64,000 nucleotides of DNA from Streptomyces sp. NRRL F-2664 (GCF_000719345.1 NZ_JOFX01000001.1:248001-312000); one strand, 5' to 3'; positions 10,251 through 19,874 are shown, numbered from the stretch's first letter. Numbers and translations: made by a program. The notes: generated from the sequence alone by a model not told the origin.

Positions 10251-11375
10251 TCAGCGCGTGCCGACCGCCGCGCGGACCGCCCGCCGGGCCATGCCCGCGT
10301 CGTCGTGCAGGCGGCGGAGCAGCAACCGCTGCTCCTCCCCGGAGGACAGGGCGCCCGCCGGCAGCGGCTGGGCCGGGGCGGTCGCCAGCATCGAGCGCTG
10401 GACGGCCGTCTCGGACATCCGGATCTCCCGCGTCAGCACCAGCATCAGGTTGATCAGGAAGGCGTCCCGGGCCACCGGACCGGCCGACTGGGCGAGCCGG
10501 CTGATCTGGGCGCGGGCGGCTGGGGCGTCGCCGAGCACCGTCCACAGGGTGGCGAGGTCGTAGCCCGGCAGGTACCAGCCCGCGTGCTCCCAGTCGAGCA
10601 GCACCGGGCCGGCGGGGGAGAGCAGCAGGTTCGACAGCAGCGCATCGCCGTGGTTGAACTGCAGCGGCGCCCCCGACAGCTTGACCCCGTGCAGCAGCTT
10701 CTGCAGGTCGCCGAGGTCCCGGTCCGTGAGCAGGCCCAACTCGTAGTCGCGGGCGATCCGCCGCGCGTAGTTCATCGGGGTGCCGAACAACTCGGCCGGC
10801 GGCTGCCACTGGTTGACCCGGCACACCGCCCCGAGGGCGGCCCGGAGGTCCACCCGCGGCGGCGGCTCCACGGGGTGCCGCTGGAGTGCCGCGACCCGGC
10901 CCGCCATCCGCTCCACCACCAGCGTGCAGTTCTCGGGGTCGGCGGCGATCAACCGCGGTACCCGGACCGGCGGGCGGTGGCGGACGAACGCCCGGTACGC
11001 CGCTATTTCGTGCCGGTAGCGCTCACGCCATTCCGGCGAGTGGTCCAGTAAAACCTTCGCAACGGCGGTCATGCGGCCGGTGGTCCCCACCAGGAGGACC
11101 GAGCGGCCGCTGCGCCGCAGCACCTGCACAGGTGAGAACTCCGGACAGATCCGCTGCACCGAGGCGAGCGCGGTGCGCAGCTGCGCTCCCTGCGGCCCCG
11201 AGAGGTCGATTCTTCCGCTGACGGGCTGGGACCCGGCGCTCGGCATCCGCCGCGCCCGGACTGCGCCCTGCGCCGCGGCCGACGCGCGGCCCGGTTCGAG
11301 ATAGGGGCCGCCGCCCGCGGGGAGCGTGCGGTGCGACCGGACCGGTGCGGACACGGAGGACGTTGCTGCGTACAT
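10251..11375 (-). CDS. aminoglycoside phosphotransferase-fold kinase
   Basis: 374 aa from the ATG that begins MYAATSSV; an upstream extension to 11480 is unlikely because GAAGGGA precedes this ATG. The kinase core has the Brenner motif [11 protein letters not shown] and the metal-binding LLDWEHAG, typical of the APH/choline kinase superfamily that phosphorylates small hydroxylated molecules. The first 80 residues are low-complexity and specific to streptomycetes. It is divergent from the NsdA-like regulator; this arrangement recalls developmental regulation more than drug resistance (inference). No substrate can be assigned. Confidence 0.8.
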   Translation of the reverse strand: MYAATSSVSAPVRSHRTLPAGGGPYLEPGRASAAAQGAVRARRMPSAGSQPVSGRIDLSGPQGAQLRTALASVQRICPEFSPVQVLRRSGRSVLLVGTTGRMTAVAKVLLDHSPEWRERYRHEIAAYRAFVRHRPPVRVPRLIAADPENCTLVVERMAGRVAALQRHPVEPPPRVDLRAALGAVCRVNQWQPPAELFGTPMNYARRIARDYELGLLTDRDLGDLQKLLHGVKLSGAPLQFNHGDALLSNLLLSPAGPVLLDWEHAGWYLPGYDLATLWTVLGDAPAARAQISRLAQSAGPVARDAFLINLMLVLTREIRMSETAVQRSMLATAPAQPLPAGALSSGEEQRLLLRRLHDDAGMARRAVRAAVGTR

Positions 11376-11604
11376 GGTGATACGGATCCCTTCGTGCGCC
11401 GACGAGTTGCGTACGCCACCCCGCCGATCCCGTACTTCACCCTGGGGAGTTCCGCCGGTGACCGGGGCGGGGAGGCGCATTCCTACCTGACACCCGTCGC
11501 AAGGTGGCGAACCATCGGGCGTGCCCTGGCGAAGCCTGGCGAATAGTCGCTGGGCATCTGACGGCGGGCTACTGTCAACTCAGCCGAGAACCTGGGGGCT
11601 TGAC

Positions 11605-13104
11605 GTGAGCAAAGGTCCGAACACCCGCTTGAACGACCTGTTCGGCCTGGCCGGCTGGTCGAAGGGCGAGCTGGCGAGGATGGTGAACCGGCAGGCGGCG
11701 GCCATGGGCCACCCCCAGCTCGCCACCGACACCTCGCGGGTGCGGCGCTGGATCGACATGGGGGAGAGCCCCCGCGAACCGGTGCCCACGGTACTGGCAG
11801 CACTGTTCACCGAGCGGCTCGGTCGTGTCGTGACCATCGAGGACCTCGGGTTCGTACGGCAGCGGCGCACCTCGAGACGGCAGCCGGACGGGGCTCGCGA
11901 GAACCCCGACGGCATGCCCTGGGCGCCCGAACGCACAGCCGCGGTCCTCACCGAATTCACGGGAATGGACCTCATGCTCAACCGTCGCGGTCTGATGGGC
12001 GCGGGCGCCGTGCTCACCGCCGGCTCAGCCCTCAGCAACGCCATGTACGACTGGCTGCACACCGACCCCGCCCTGGCGAAGGGCGATCCGGCGCGCTTCG
12101 CCGACTCCTTCCAGGCCGACCCAGCGGGCTTCGACCGCTACGAGGCCGCCCCGATCGGCTCCCAGGAGATCGAGGCACTGGAGCGCTCCGTCGAGGTGTT
12201 CCGGGCGTGGGACGCCTCCAGAGGCGGCGGGCTGCAGCGCAAGGCCGTCGTCGGCCAGCTCAACGAGGTCGGGGGGATGCTCGCCTACCACCACCCCGAC
12301 CACCTCCAGCGGCGGCTCTGGGGAGTGGCGGCCAACCTGGCGGTCCTCGCGGGCTGGATGTCGCACGACGTGGGCCTCGAACCGACCGCGCAGAAGTACT
12401 TCGTCATCGCGGCGCACGCGGCCCGTGAGGGCGGCGACCGGCCGCGCGCGGGTGAGGCGCTGTCCCGCGCCGCGCGCCAGATGGTCCACCTCGGCAAGCC
12501 GAACGAGGCCCTGGACCTCATGAAGCTCGCCCAGTCCGGTTCCGGCGAGCAGACCCTCCCGCGCACCCGCGCCATGCTGCACACCATCGAGGCGTGGGCA
12601 CAGGCAGCCATGGGCAAGGGGCAGGCCATGCGCCGCACCCTGGGCGAGGCGGAGGAGCTGTTCGTCTCCGACAAGGGGGACGTACCGCCCCCGAGTTGGA
12701 TGCAGCACTTCGACGAGGCGGACCTGCACGGCATGCAGGCGCTCGCCTACCGCACCCTCGCCGACCACGACGCCACGGCGGCACCCATCGCCGCGCGGCA
12801 CGCCAAGGAGGCCCTGCGGCTGCGCGGCGACGGCTACCAGCGGTCGCAGATCTTCGACTACATCTCCATGGCCTCCGCCTGCTTCATCGCCGACGACCCC
12901 GAACAGGCCGACCGCTACGCGCGCCTGGCGCTCGTCTCGATGAACGAGACCTCCTCGCACCGGACCTGGGACCGCCTGCGCGAGATGTACCGGCTCACCG
13001 CCCAGTACGCCGGGTACGCGCGCATCGAGGACCTGCGCCAGGAGATCGAGTTGGCGCTCCCCGACACCCCCGCAGCGAGCGGCCGGCCGGCCATGGGGGT
13101 GTAG
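11605..13104 (+). CDS. NsdA-like TPR/HTH regulator
   Basis: 499 aa from GTG; about 500 aa matches the NsdA family. The N-terminus (NDLFGLAGWSKGELARMV) and RVRRWIDMGE look like an XRE-type HTH, followed by a basic linker, a small hydrophobic stretch (LMGAGAVLTAGSALSNAM) and a long helical TPR-like region with repeated Ala/Leu/Arg helices. In S. coelicolor NsdA and NsdB negatively affect sporulation and antibiotic production; whether this is the NsdA orthologue or a paralogue cannot be decided here. It is divergent from the kinase gene and ends at a bidirectional terminator. I leave the symbol empty for that reason. Confidence 0.75.
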   Translation: MSKGPNTRLNDLFGLAGWSKGELARMVNRQAAAMGHPQLATDTSRVRRWIDMGESPREPVPTVLAALFTERLGRVVTIEDLGFVRQRRTSRRQPDGARENPDGMPWAPERTAAVLTEFTGMDLMLNRRGLMGAGAVLTAGSALSNAMYDWLHTDPALAKGDPARFADSFQADPAGFDRYEAAPIGSQEIEALERSVEVFRAWDASRGGGLQRKAVVGQLNEVGGMLAYHHPDHLQRRLWGVAANLAVLAGWMSHDVGLEPTAQKYFVIAAHAAREGGDRPRAGEALSRAARQMVHLGKPNEALDLMKLAQSGSGEQTLPRTRAMLHTIEAWAQAAMGKGQAMRRTLGEAEELFVSDKGDVPPPSWMQHFDEADLHGMQALAYRTLADHDATAAPIAARHAKEALRLRGDGYQRSQIFDYISMASACFIADDPEQADRYARLALVSMNETSSHRTWDRLREMYRLTAQYAGYARIEDLRQEIELALPDTPAASGRPAMGV

Positions 13105-13183
13105 TTGCCGGCTCCCGCGGCAGCCGCCGGCCAGGGATCCCGCACGCCCTGCGGACGAGAGGGGCGGTAACGCGGACGAGAAA

Positions 13184-13205
13184 GGCCGCGCCGTCCGGCG
13201 CGGCC
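13184..13205. terminator. bidirectional terminator hairpin
   Basis: GGCCGCGCC (13184-13192) and GGCGCGGCC (13197-13205) form a perfect 9-bp stem with a GTCC loop, preceded by AAA. It lies between the convergent NsdA-like and SpoIIE phosphatase genes. Confidence 0.75.
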
Positions 13206-13286
13206 CTGAAGCCCGTACGAGGAGGCCCTACGGTGCAGCCCGACGGCCGCAGTCCACAGGTCCGGCGCTCCGGCCGGCCCGGTGCC

Positions 13287-14708
13287 CTACCCGCCGACCC
13301 GGGCGACGAGCACGCAGGCGTCGTCCTCCCGCTCGCCCTCCCCGAACTCCTCGACCACGAGCCGCACGCAGTCCCGGGCGGACCGCGCCGCCGAGAGCCG
13401 CGGAGCGAGTGCCAGCAGCCGCTCGGTCCCGTCCGCCCGGCTGAATTCGATGCTGCGCGGCGTCAGGCCGTCCGTGTGCAGGACCAGCACGTCACCCGCC
13501 TCCAGCCGCTCCTCGGCCTGCCCGTACGCGGCCCCGGAGGTCGCCCCGAGCAGGATGCCCTCCGGCGGGGTCAGGGCGCGGCCCGACCCGCGGCGGAACA
13601 GCAGGGGGGCCGGGTGGCCCGCCTGGGCCCAGGTCAGCACCCGGCTTGCGGAGTCGTAGCGGCAGCACACGGCCGAGCCGAGGGCGGGCTGGACGGAGGT
13701 CTCCAGGAGCTGGTTGAGCCAGCCCATCAGCGGTCCCGGCGCGATCCCAGCCATGGCCATGCCGCGCAGGGCGCCCAGCATCATCGCCATGCCGGAGGTG
13801 GCGGTCACCCCGTGACCGGTGAGGTCACCGACCGTCAGCATCGAGGACCCGTCGGGCAGTTCCAGCGCGTCGTACCAGTCGCCGCCGATCAGCGCGCTGG
13901 TCGCGGAGGGCAGGTAGTGCGCGGCCACGTCCAGCGAGCCGGTGTCACGGTGCGGGAACCGCAGGGAGCCGCGCCACGGGGGGAGCACGGCTTCCTGCAG
14001 CTCGACCGCAAGCCGGTGCTCGGTCTGCGCGATCTCCCGCTGGCGCTGCAGCGAGTCGCGGGACTCGCGCACCGCCCGCTGGCTGCGGCGCAGTTCACTC
14101 ACGTCCCGCAGCACGGCCCACATGGAGGCCGTGCAGCCGTCGGAGTCGAGTACCGGCTCGCCCCTCATGTGCAGCGTCCGGACCCGGCCGTCGGCCCGGA
14201 CGATGCGGAACTCGCCGTCGATCGGCCTGCCGTCCACCAGGCAGGCGGTGACCCACGCCGTCAGCAGCGGCTGGTCCTCGGAGAACAGGGTGGAGCCCAG
14301 CTCGTCGAGCGGGAGCGGGCCCGCCTCGGGGGACCGGCCGAGGATCTGGAACAGCTCGTCCGACCAGGTCACTTCGTCGGTCAGCAGGTTCCACTCCGCG
14401 CTGCCGACGCGGGTCTGCGCCTCGGCAGGGGCCTCGGGGGCCGCCTGCGGGAGCACGGTGCTCTCGGGGGCCGGGGGCAGCCCCTCCTTGAGCTGGCCGA
14501 GGTGCTCGCGGAGGTCGTCGAGGTGGTGCACGGCGAGATCGCACAGTGCCCGCTGCCAGCGGCCCTGCGCGTCGTCGTCGTCCACGACGGTGTCGCGGCG
14601 GACCGCGTCCACGTCGCCCCGCAGGCGCCGGGTCTGGGAGATCAGTGCGTCCACCGACCCCGGCTCGGGCGGCTGCGCGGGACGGTCCGCGAACAGGTGG
14701 GACGGCAT
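13287..14708 (-). CDS. PAS domain, SpoIIE-type PP2C phosphatase
   Basis: 473 aa starting at MPSHLFADR, with GGAG five bases upstream. A helical N-terminus (to about 130) is followed by a PAS domain (about 135-225, with WNLLTDEVTWSDELFQ and GEFRIVRADGRVR) and a SpoIIE/RsbU phosphatase domain with the metal-binding motifs GGDWYDAL and VGDLTGHG and the late Asp in EGEREDDACV. Such proteins dephosphorylate anti-anti-sigma factors in response to a signal sensed by the PAS domain. No anti-sigma genes are adjacent, so its target is elsewhere. It has a long upstream region of its own. Confidence 0.9.
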   Translation of the reverse strand: MPSHLFADRPAQPPEPGSVDALISQTRRLRGDVDAVRRDTVVDDDDAQGRWQRALCDLAVHHLDDLREHLGQLKEGLPPAPESTVLPQAAPEAPAEAQTRVGSAEWNLLTDEVTWSDELFQILGRSPEAGPLPLDELGSTLFSEDQPLLTAWVTACLVDGRPIDGEFRIVRADGRVRTLHMRGEPVLDSDGCTASMWAVLRDVSELRRSQRAVRESRDSLQRQREIAQTEHRLAVELQEAVLPPWRGSLRFPHRDTGSLDVAAHYLPSATSALIGGDWYDALELPDGSSMLTVGDLTGHGVTATSGMAMMLGALRGMAMAGIAPGPLMGWLNQLLETSVQPALGSAVCCRYDSASRVLTWAQAGHPAPLLFRRGSGRALTPPEGILLGATSGAAYGQAEERLEAGDVLVLHTDGLTPRSIEFSRADGTERLLALAPRLSAARSARDCVRLVVEEFGEGEREDDACVLVARVGG

Positions 14709-15142
14709 GAGAACTCCGATACAGGCGCGGCACGGCCAAGTCTGAAGGAAGGACCGGTAACGACTGTTGCACAGGCAGCGACACTGTGTAAGACGTTTGG
14801 CAACATCCGCTACGTTCTTGCTTCTGGTATATGACACGGGCCTCGCGAGTTCTGCGCGGTGTGCGAACGAATCCGGTCGGCAGCGTTCCGCGGGTGTGGT
14901 GCGCGACGCTGCCGGTGGGGCCGCTGATGCATCCGGTACCCATGACCGGAATCCGGCCATCCGCCTCGCGTGACTCGATCACACGCCCGAGGTGTACGAG
15001 GCGTTCCGCCGGTGCCCCGCGCACCCTGCCCGGTTCCCGGTGCCCCCTGCGATCCACCCGAACGGAGGATCCGCGGCGCGCAGCCCGAACGGGATCGAGG
15101 CTTCCCCGGACGTACTCGGATCGTTACTCTACGTGTCGGTAA
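14709..15142. other. intergenic region upstream of SpoIIE phosphatase gene
   Basis: About 430 bases without a supported gene. It must contain the minus-strand promoter of the phosphatase; a small palindrome ACACTGTGT lies at 14781-14789. Open frames here have poor codon bias. Confidence 0.4.
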
Positions 15143-15313
15143 TGCGGTTTCTGCTGGCCCGGTCGGATCAGGGCGGCCGTCGCGCTGCCCCGGCTTACCG
15201 GCGAGCCCACGGACGAGGCCCTCGACGCCATCGCCGACCTCTGCCGGTGCGGCATCTGCGGCATCCACGTCTGCCTCCGCAAGGCCCTCCGGAGCGCTGC
15301 CGCCAGGATGTGA
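15143..15313 (+). pseudogene. possible coding relic, Cys-rich C-terminus
   Basis: After an in-frame TAA at 15140-15142 the plus frame reads 56 residues to TGA at 15311. From about 15170 almost every codon ends in G or C, the signature of real coding sequence here. It includes LTGEPTDEALDAIADLC and RCGICGIHVCLRKAL, with five closely spaced cysteines. No ATG, GTG or TTG start exists before that block, so it is probably a 5'-truncated gene, or one whose start was lost by frameshift. The minus-strand frame over the same bases has poorer codon bias. Function unknown. Confidence 0.35.
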
Positions 15314-15483
15314 GCGGCGGATCCCGGTGCCTCCCCCGTATTCGTACTCATGGGCTCCGGGACCCGTCCGCTCGTGGAACAACCTATGCCGGAGCGGGGC
15401 CGTCCGCAGGGTTCGCCCTGCCCAGTGAGCGGGCGAGACCGGTATCACAGCGCACAGTGTGCGACCGGTGGTTGAATGCGCCG

Positions 15484-16938
15484 GTGTCACGGTCCGACGA
15501 CGTACTCAGGGTCCACCGGCTCGCCCACACCGGGGGATCGGCCGCGCTGCTGGACTGGCTCGCCGCCCGCCTCGGCGGTTGGACCGGCGTGGTGTCCGCC
15601 GACGCACCGGACGCCGCCGGAGCCGCAGCCGGCCGGGGGCGGGAGGCGCCCGCGGACGCCGTCCGCGGCGCCGCCGAGATGGCCGCGCGCGGCGTACGGT
15701 CGGCCGTCCTGCACGGCGACGGGTCCGCCACCCTGCTGTTCGCCCTGGACGCCGGGCGGACCCTCGCCGCCGTACTGCCTGTGCCGCACCTGCCCGAAGC
15801 GCCCGCGCTGCTGGCGGACGCCGCCGTACCGCTGGCCCTCGTCCTGCGCGCCGAGGAGGCCGAGCAGCGCGAAGCGCGGGCCGCGGTCGCAGAGGCCCGC
15901 GCCCGCGAGGCCGTGCTCCACCTCTTGATGAACGGACGGCTCTCCACCGCCCACCAAATCGCCGAGGCGCTGCGCCCCTCACTGCCCGACCCGATGCGGA
16001 TGTACGTCGCCGAGTGCCGGACCGGGCGGCGGGCCGAAGTGGCGCGAGTGTGCCAGGAGTCGACCGGCGGGCGGGCCTGGGTCGTACGCTGCCCGGTCTA
16101 CGTGCGCCACCTCATCATCCTGGTCCCGGCCGACGCGACGGCGGTGTCCGCCGATCACGACCCGCTGGCCGGGGCGCTGACGGCGGTGGATGCGGACTGC
16201 GCCGTCGGGGTCAGCGGCGAACTGGCGCTGGGGCAGGCGCCCACCGCCTACACCCAGGCCTTCCACGCCCTGGCCGTCGCCCGCGGCCGCGGCGAGCGGC
16301 ACGCCCGGTTCGGCCCCGGTCCGGAGTTGGCCCTCGCGGCCCACGAGGCCGGGGCCGGCTGGGCCGGCGCCCTGCTCGCGCCCCTGCACGCGTACGCACC
16401 CCGGCGACCCCAGGACCCCGGCGGGCAGGAACTGCGCGCCACCGCGCACGCCTGGCTGAACTTCGGCCCGCACGCCACCCGGCTGCTGAAGGTGCACCGC
16501 AACACCCTGGCCGCCCGGATCCGGCTGGTCGAGACGCTTCTCGGACTGGACCTCGGCCGGCTCCCCGACCAGGCGGCGCTCTCGTTGGCGCTGCGGCTGA
16601 CCACGGGTGCGGAGCGGGGGAGCGCCGGTGCGGAACCGGCGGCCGCCCCCGCGCTCGACGCGGTCCTGCGCGACCCCCGGCTCACCGAGTGGGCCCGCGC
16701 CCACCTCGCCGGGCTGGCCGGACCGGACGCCCCGCCCGGCGCCCGGGACACCGTACGCACCTGGCTGGCGCACGACGCCCGGCTCGTCCCGGCCGCCGCA
16801 GCGCTCGGGGTCTCCGTCCCCGGCGCACGCAAGCGGCTGGCCCGGATCGAGGGCGTGCTGGAGCGCTCGTTGCTGCAGTCGCCGAGCGTCCGGTACGACC
16901 TCTGGCTGGCCCATCGGGCCGAGGAACTCGCCGAATGA
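15484..16938 (+). CDS. PucR-family regulator with two C-terminal HTH modules
   Basis: 484 aa from GTG. The centre holds a GGDEF-like region of the PucR/CdaR type, and the C-terminal PucR HTH is seen in LKVHRNTLAARIRLVE and DQAALSLALRL. A second related module follows, with HDARLVPAAAALGVSV and RKRLARIEGVLERSLL, so the DNA-binding module appears duplicated. PucR proteins regulate amino-acid, purine or amine use. The APC permease starts 60 bases after the stop on the same strand, so the regulator probably controls transport by its neighbour (inference). Confidence 0.8.
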   Translation: MSRSDDVLRVHRLAHTGGSAALLDWLAARLGGWTGVVSADAPDAAGAAAGRGREAPADAVRGAAEMAARGVRSAVLHGDGSATLLFALDAGRTLAAVLPVPHLPEAPALLADAAVPLALVLRAEEAEQREARAAVAEARAREAVLHLLMNGRLSTAHQIAEALRPSLPDPMRMYVAECRTGRRAEVARVCQESTGGRAWVVRCPVYVRHLIILVPADATAVSADHDPLAGALTAVDADCAVGVSGELALGQAPTAYTQAFHALAVARGRGERHARFGPGPELALAAHEAGAGWAGALLAPLHAYAPRRPQDPGGQELRATAHAWLNFGPHATRLLKVHRNTLAARIRLVETLLGLDLGRLPDQAALSLALRLTTGAERGSAGAEPAAAPALDAVLRDPRLTEWARAHLAGLAGPDAPPGARDTVRTWLAHDARLVPAAAALGVSVPGARKRLARIEGVLERSLLQSPSVRYDLWLAHRAEELAE

Positions 16939-16998
16939 CACAAGCCGTAAAAGGGATTTTTGCCGCAGAAACTGAGGAGCGTGCACGATCATGCCCGA

Positions 16999-18948
16999 AT
17001 GAGGCGTATCAAGGCGAAGCGAGTGCTGGTCGGTGAACCCCTCGACACCGCGCGGCTCGGCGAGACCCTGCTTCCCAAACGACTCGCCCTGCCGATCTTC
17101 TGCAGCGACCCTCTCTCCTCGGTGGCCTACGCCACCGAGGAGATCCTGCTGATTCTCGCCCTCGGCGGCGTCGCGCTGCTCCATCTCGCCTGGTACGCGG
17201 CCGCCGCCATCGTCTTCCTGCTCATCGTCGTCGTCGCCTCCTACCGCCAGACCTGCCACGCCTACCCCGGCGGGGGCGGCGCGTACGTCGTCAGCGCCGA
17301 GAACCTCGGGCAGACCGCCGCGCTCACCGCCGCCAGCGCCCTCCTCGTCGACTACGTCATGACCGTGGCGGTGTCGGTCGTCTCCGGAGTCGCCGCCATC
17401 ACCTCGGCCTTCCCCGCGCTCAGCGACCACGAAGTGGTCATGTCGGTCGCCTTCGTGGCGCTGCTGACCCTGATGAACCTGCGCGGCGTCAGGGAGTCGG
17501 GCCGCCTCTTCGCCATCCCCACCTACGGCTTCGTCCTGGTCGTCCACCTGATGTTCGCCGTCGCCGCCGTACGCCTCGGCACCGGCCAGACCGTCCGCGC
17601 CGAGTCGGCCGATCTGCCGATCATCGCCACCGACACCTACACCGGCCTCGCCCTGGTGCTCCTCACGATGCGCGCCTTCGCATCCGGCTGCACCGCGCTC
17701 ACCGGCGTCGAGGCGATCAGCAACGGTGTACCCGCCTTCCGCAAGCCCAAGGCGACGAACGCGGCGACCACACTCGCCGTGATGGGCTTCCTCTCGGTGA
17801 CGATGTTCGCCGGCATCACCGCCCTCGCCATGGCCTACGAAGTCCACGTCGCGGCCGACCCCACCGAACTGGGCCTGCCGCCGGGGACCCCGACCTCCAC
17901 CGCCCTCGCCCAGATCGGCCGCGCCACCTTCGGCAGCTGGCACTTCCTCTTCTACCTGCTCCAGGCCGTCACCGCGGGGGTGCTGATCCTCGCCGCGAAC
18001 ACCGCCTTCAACGGCTTCCCGATGCTCGCCTCGATCCTGGCCAGGGACCGCTACGCGCCCCGCCAGCTCTACCACCGCGGCGACCGGCTCGTCCACTCCA
18101 ACGGCATCGTGCTCCTGGCCCTCGCCGCCGTCGCCCTCATCGTGGCCTTCGACGCCGAACTGACCCGCCTGATCCAGCTCTACATCATCGGCGTGTTCGT
18201 CTCCTTCACCCTCTCCCAGTCCGGCATGGTCCGGCACTGGAGGAAGGCCCTCGCCTCCCCCGCCACCCCGCGCGAGGAGCGGGTCCACATCCACCGCCGG
18301 CTCGCCATCAACGCGGTCGGCGCCACCCTCACCGCCCTGGTCCTCGTCATCGTCCTCATCACCAAGTTCACGCACGGGGCCTGGCTGGTCGTCATCGCCA
18401 TGCCCCTGCTGTTCCTCGGCATGCAGGGCGTACGCCGCCACTACGACCAGGTCGCGCAGCAGGTCGGCGTGGCCCCCGACGCCAGACCGCGCAGGCCGGC
18501 ACGCCACCACGTGCTCGTCCTCGTCGCCGCCGTCCACGCCCCGACACTCAAGGCCATCGGCTACGCGCAGGCCCTGCGCCCCGACACCCTGACGGCCGTG
18601 ACCGTCGCCGCCGACGAGTCGGAGGCGGCCCGGCTGCGCGAGGCGTGGGACGCACACGATCCGGGCCTGCCGCTGAAGATCCTGCACTCGCCCTACCGCG
18701 AGGTCGTGGGCCCGGTCCTGGCGCACGTCGAGGAGCTGGCCGCGGCGCCGGCTACGGACATGCTGTCCGTGGTGATCCCGGAGTACGTCGTGGGCCACTG
18801 GTGGGAGCAGCCGCTGCACAACCAGAACGCCCTGCGGCTCAAGGCGCGCCTGCTGTTCACCCCCGGGGTGGCGGTGATCGACGTCCCGTACCTGCTGGCG
18901 TCGGCGAGGGCGATGAAGGCCGCGCAGGCCGCTGAGCGGGAGGGGTAG
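16999..18948 (+). CDS. APC-family amino acid permease with C-terminal cytosolic domain
   Basis: 649 aa. The entry ARLGETLLPKRLALPIFCSDPLSSVAYA is typical of a large APC permease class. About twelve membrane segments run to about residue 480, including GGGGAYVVSAENLG and FASGCTALTGVEAISNG. A cytosolic C-terminal domain of about 160 residues (LVLVAAVHAPTLKAIGYAQ, TDMLSVVIPEYVVGHWW) resembles a universal-stress-like regulatory domain. ATG at 16999 was chosen because it opens the conserved MRRIKAKRVLVGE; in-frame alternatives exist at 16960 and 16981, and the GAGGAG at 16973 is poorly spaced for any. Co-oriented with the PucR regulator. Substrate unknown. Confidence 0.85.
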   Translation: MRRIKAKRVLVGEPLDTARLGETLLPKRLALPIFCSDPLSSVAYATEEILLILALGGVALLHLAWYAAAAIVFLLIVVVASYRQTCHAYPGGGGAYVVSAENLGQTAALTAASALLVDYVMTVAVSVVSGVAAITSAFPALSDHEVVMSVAFVALLTLMNLRGVRESGRLFAIPTYGFVLVVHLMFAVAAVRLGTGQTVRAESADLPIIATDTYTGLALVLLTMRAFASGCTALTGVEAISNGVPAFRKPKATNAATTLAVMGFLSVTMFAGITALAMAYEVHVAADPTELGLPPGTPTSTALAQIGRATFGSWHFLFYLLQAVTAGVLILAANTAFNGFPMLASILARDRYAPRQLYHRGDRLVHSNGIVLLALAAVALIVAFDAELTRLIQLYIIGVFVSFTLSQSGMVRHWRKALASPATPREERVHIHRRLAINAVGATLTALVLVIVLITKFTHGAWLVVIAMPLLFLGMQGVRRHYDQVAQQVGVAPDARPRRPARHHVLVLVAAVHAPTLKAIGYAQALRPDTLTAVTVAADESEAARLREAWDAHDPGLPLKILHSPYREVVGPVLAHVEELAAAPATDMLSVVIPEYVVGHWWEQPLHNQNALRLKARLLFTPGVAVIDVPYLLASARAMKAAQAAEREG

Positions 18949-19063
18949 GCGCCACCGGGTCCGGTGATCTTATGCTCGGGTTTACGCGAGTCCGCTGGTC
19001 TTGGGGGCGATGAGGGACTTTGATGTCCCTGCCAGGCCTCGTACCGGAGCAGGGGGACCATTC

Positions 19064-19306
19064 ATGGGAACCGACCGCATCCACAAGGACAGCACACCCA
19101 CCCTGATCGGTTCCGTGCAGCGCGCGCTGCGGCTCGTGGAAGCGATGTACGCGGAGGGCGGGGCGACCGCCAAACGGCTCGCACGGGTCACCGGCATCCC
19201 GTTGCCGACCGTCTACCACCTGCTCCGCACCCTCAGCCACGAGGGCTACGTCGAGCGTGTGGGCGGGTCCTTCCGTCTGGCGGACGATCTTCCCCTGGCT
19301 TCGTGA
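19064..19306 (+). CDS. IclR-type HTH protein, lacking effector domain
   Basis: 80 aa with AGGGGGA before the ATG. It matches the N-terminal HTH of IclR regulators (TLIGSVQRALRLVEAMYAEG, LARVTGIPLPTVYHLLRTLSHEGYVER) but stops right after FRLADDLPLAS. Normal IclR proteins continue for about 170 residues with an effector domain, and nothing like that follows in any frame. Either it is a stand-alone DNA-binding protein or a truncated gene; the intact start, ribosome site and codon use favour a translated product. It lies 160 bases upstream of the roadblock operon in the same direction. Confidence 0.7.
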   Translation: MGTDRIHKDSTPTLIGSVQRALRLVEAMYAEGGATAKRLARVTGIPLPTVYHLLRTLSHEGYVERVGGSFRLADDLPLAS

Positions 19307-19391
19307 TCAGAATCCGACGCGTTCCGGCCAAGCTCTTACACGTTGAATGGCACGTTCCAGCGGAAAATGCCAGAACGCCTTTTCGCCCTGC

Positions 19392-19409
19392 GGAACTTGA
19401 GTAAGTTCC
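19392..19409. promoter_or_regulatory. palindrome upstream of roadblock operon
   Basis: GGAACTT GAGT AAGTTCC, a perfect 7-bp inverted repeat, lies 57 bases before the first start codon of the operon. It may be an operator, perhaps for the small IclR-type protein encoded just upstream (inference), or a weak terminator of that gene. Confidence 0.45.
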
Positions 19410-19466
19410 CTCCTGTCGCGCCGCACTACCGTGCACACCGCACGTCCGGCCGGGAGGGGAGCCCGC

Positions 19467-19874
19467 GTGCCCGGGATCGACGAATGCCTGCTCGAAGCCA
19501 TGGCCCTGCCTGGTGCGCGGGGGGCCGCGCTGGTCGACTGGAGCAGCGGGCTGGCTCTCGGCACCATCGGGGAATCGCCCGTCGGGGACCACGAGACCAC
19601 CGCGGCGGAGACCGCCGAGCTGGCACGCGCGGCCGCGGAGTACGAATCCTTCGCCCGCGCGGAGGAGGGTTCCGCCGACGCGGCGGTCCCCGCCGGCCCG
19701 CCCGTGGAAGACCTGATCGTCACGACCCGGAGCGGGTTCCACGTCCTGCGGTTCGTCGAGACCAGCTTCGACAGCAGCGTCTTCCTGCACGTCTGGCTCG
19801 ACCGTGCCGACGGCAACCTCGCCCTCGCCCGGCTCAAACTCAGAGCCCTGGCCGAAGGGCTGGTGCTCAGATGA
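19467..19874 (+). CDS. roadblock/LC7-like protein 1
   Basis: 135 aa from GTG, with GGGAGGGGA six bases upstream. The pattern GARGAALVDWSSGLALGTIG, then LIVTTRSGFHVLRF, then VWLDRADGNLALARLKL is closely related to the fourth gene of this operon and fits a roadblock-like alpha/beta fold. A 35-residue Glu/Ala-rich insertion (about 45-80) distinguishes it. Roadblock proteins bind or regulate small Ras-like GTPases such as MglA, but none is encoded here. The stop overlaps the next start (ATGA). Confidence 0.7.
   Translation: MPGIDECLLEAMALPGARGAALVDWSSGLALGTIGESPVGDHETTAAETAELARAAAEYESFARAEEGSADAAVPAGPPVEDLIVTTRSGFHVLRFVETSFDSSVFLHVWLDRADGNLALARLKLRALAEGLVLR

Noticed and set aside
11376..11480. 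N-terminal extension of the phosphotransferase gene
   Set aside because: ATG at 11375 has a ribosome site and begins the expected sequence; the extension lies in the divergent promoter region.
12594..14834. 746-aa plus-strand frame over the SpoIIE phosphatase
   Set aside because: The minus frame has PAS and PP2C motifs; this one is His/Gln/Arg-rich shadow sequence.
15124..15351. 75-aa minus-strand ORF with GGAG before ATG
   Set aside because: Third-position G/C is clearly lower than in the plus frame over the same bases; no recognisable family. Not fully excluded.
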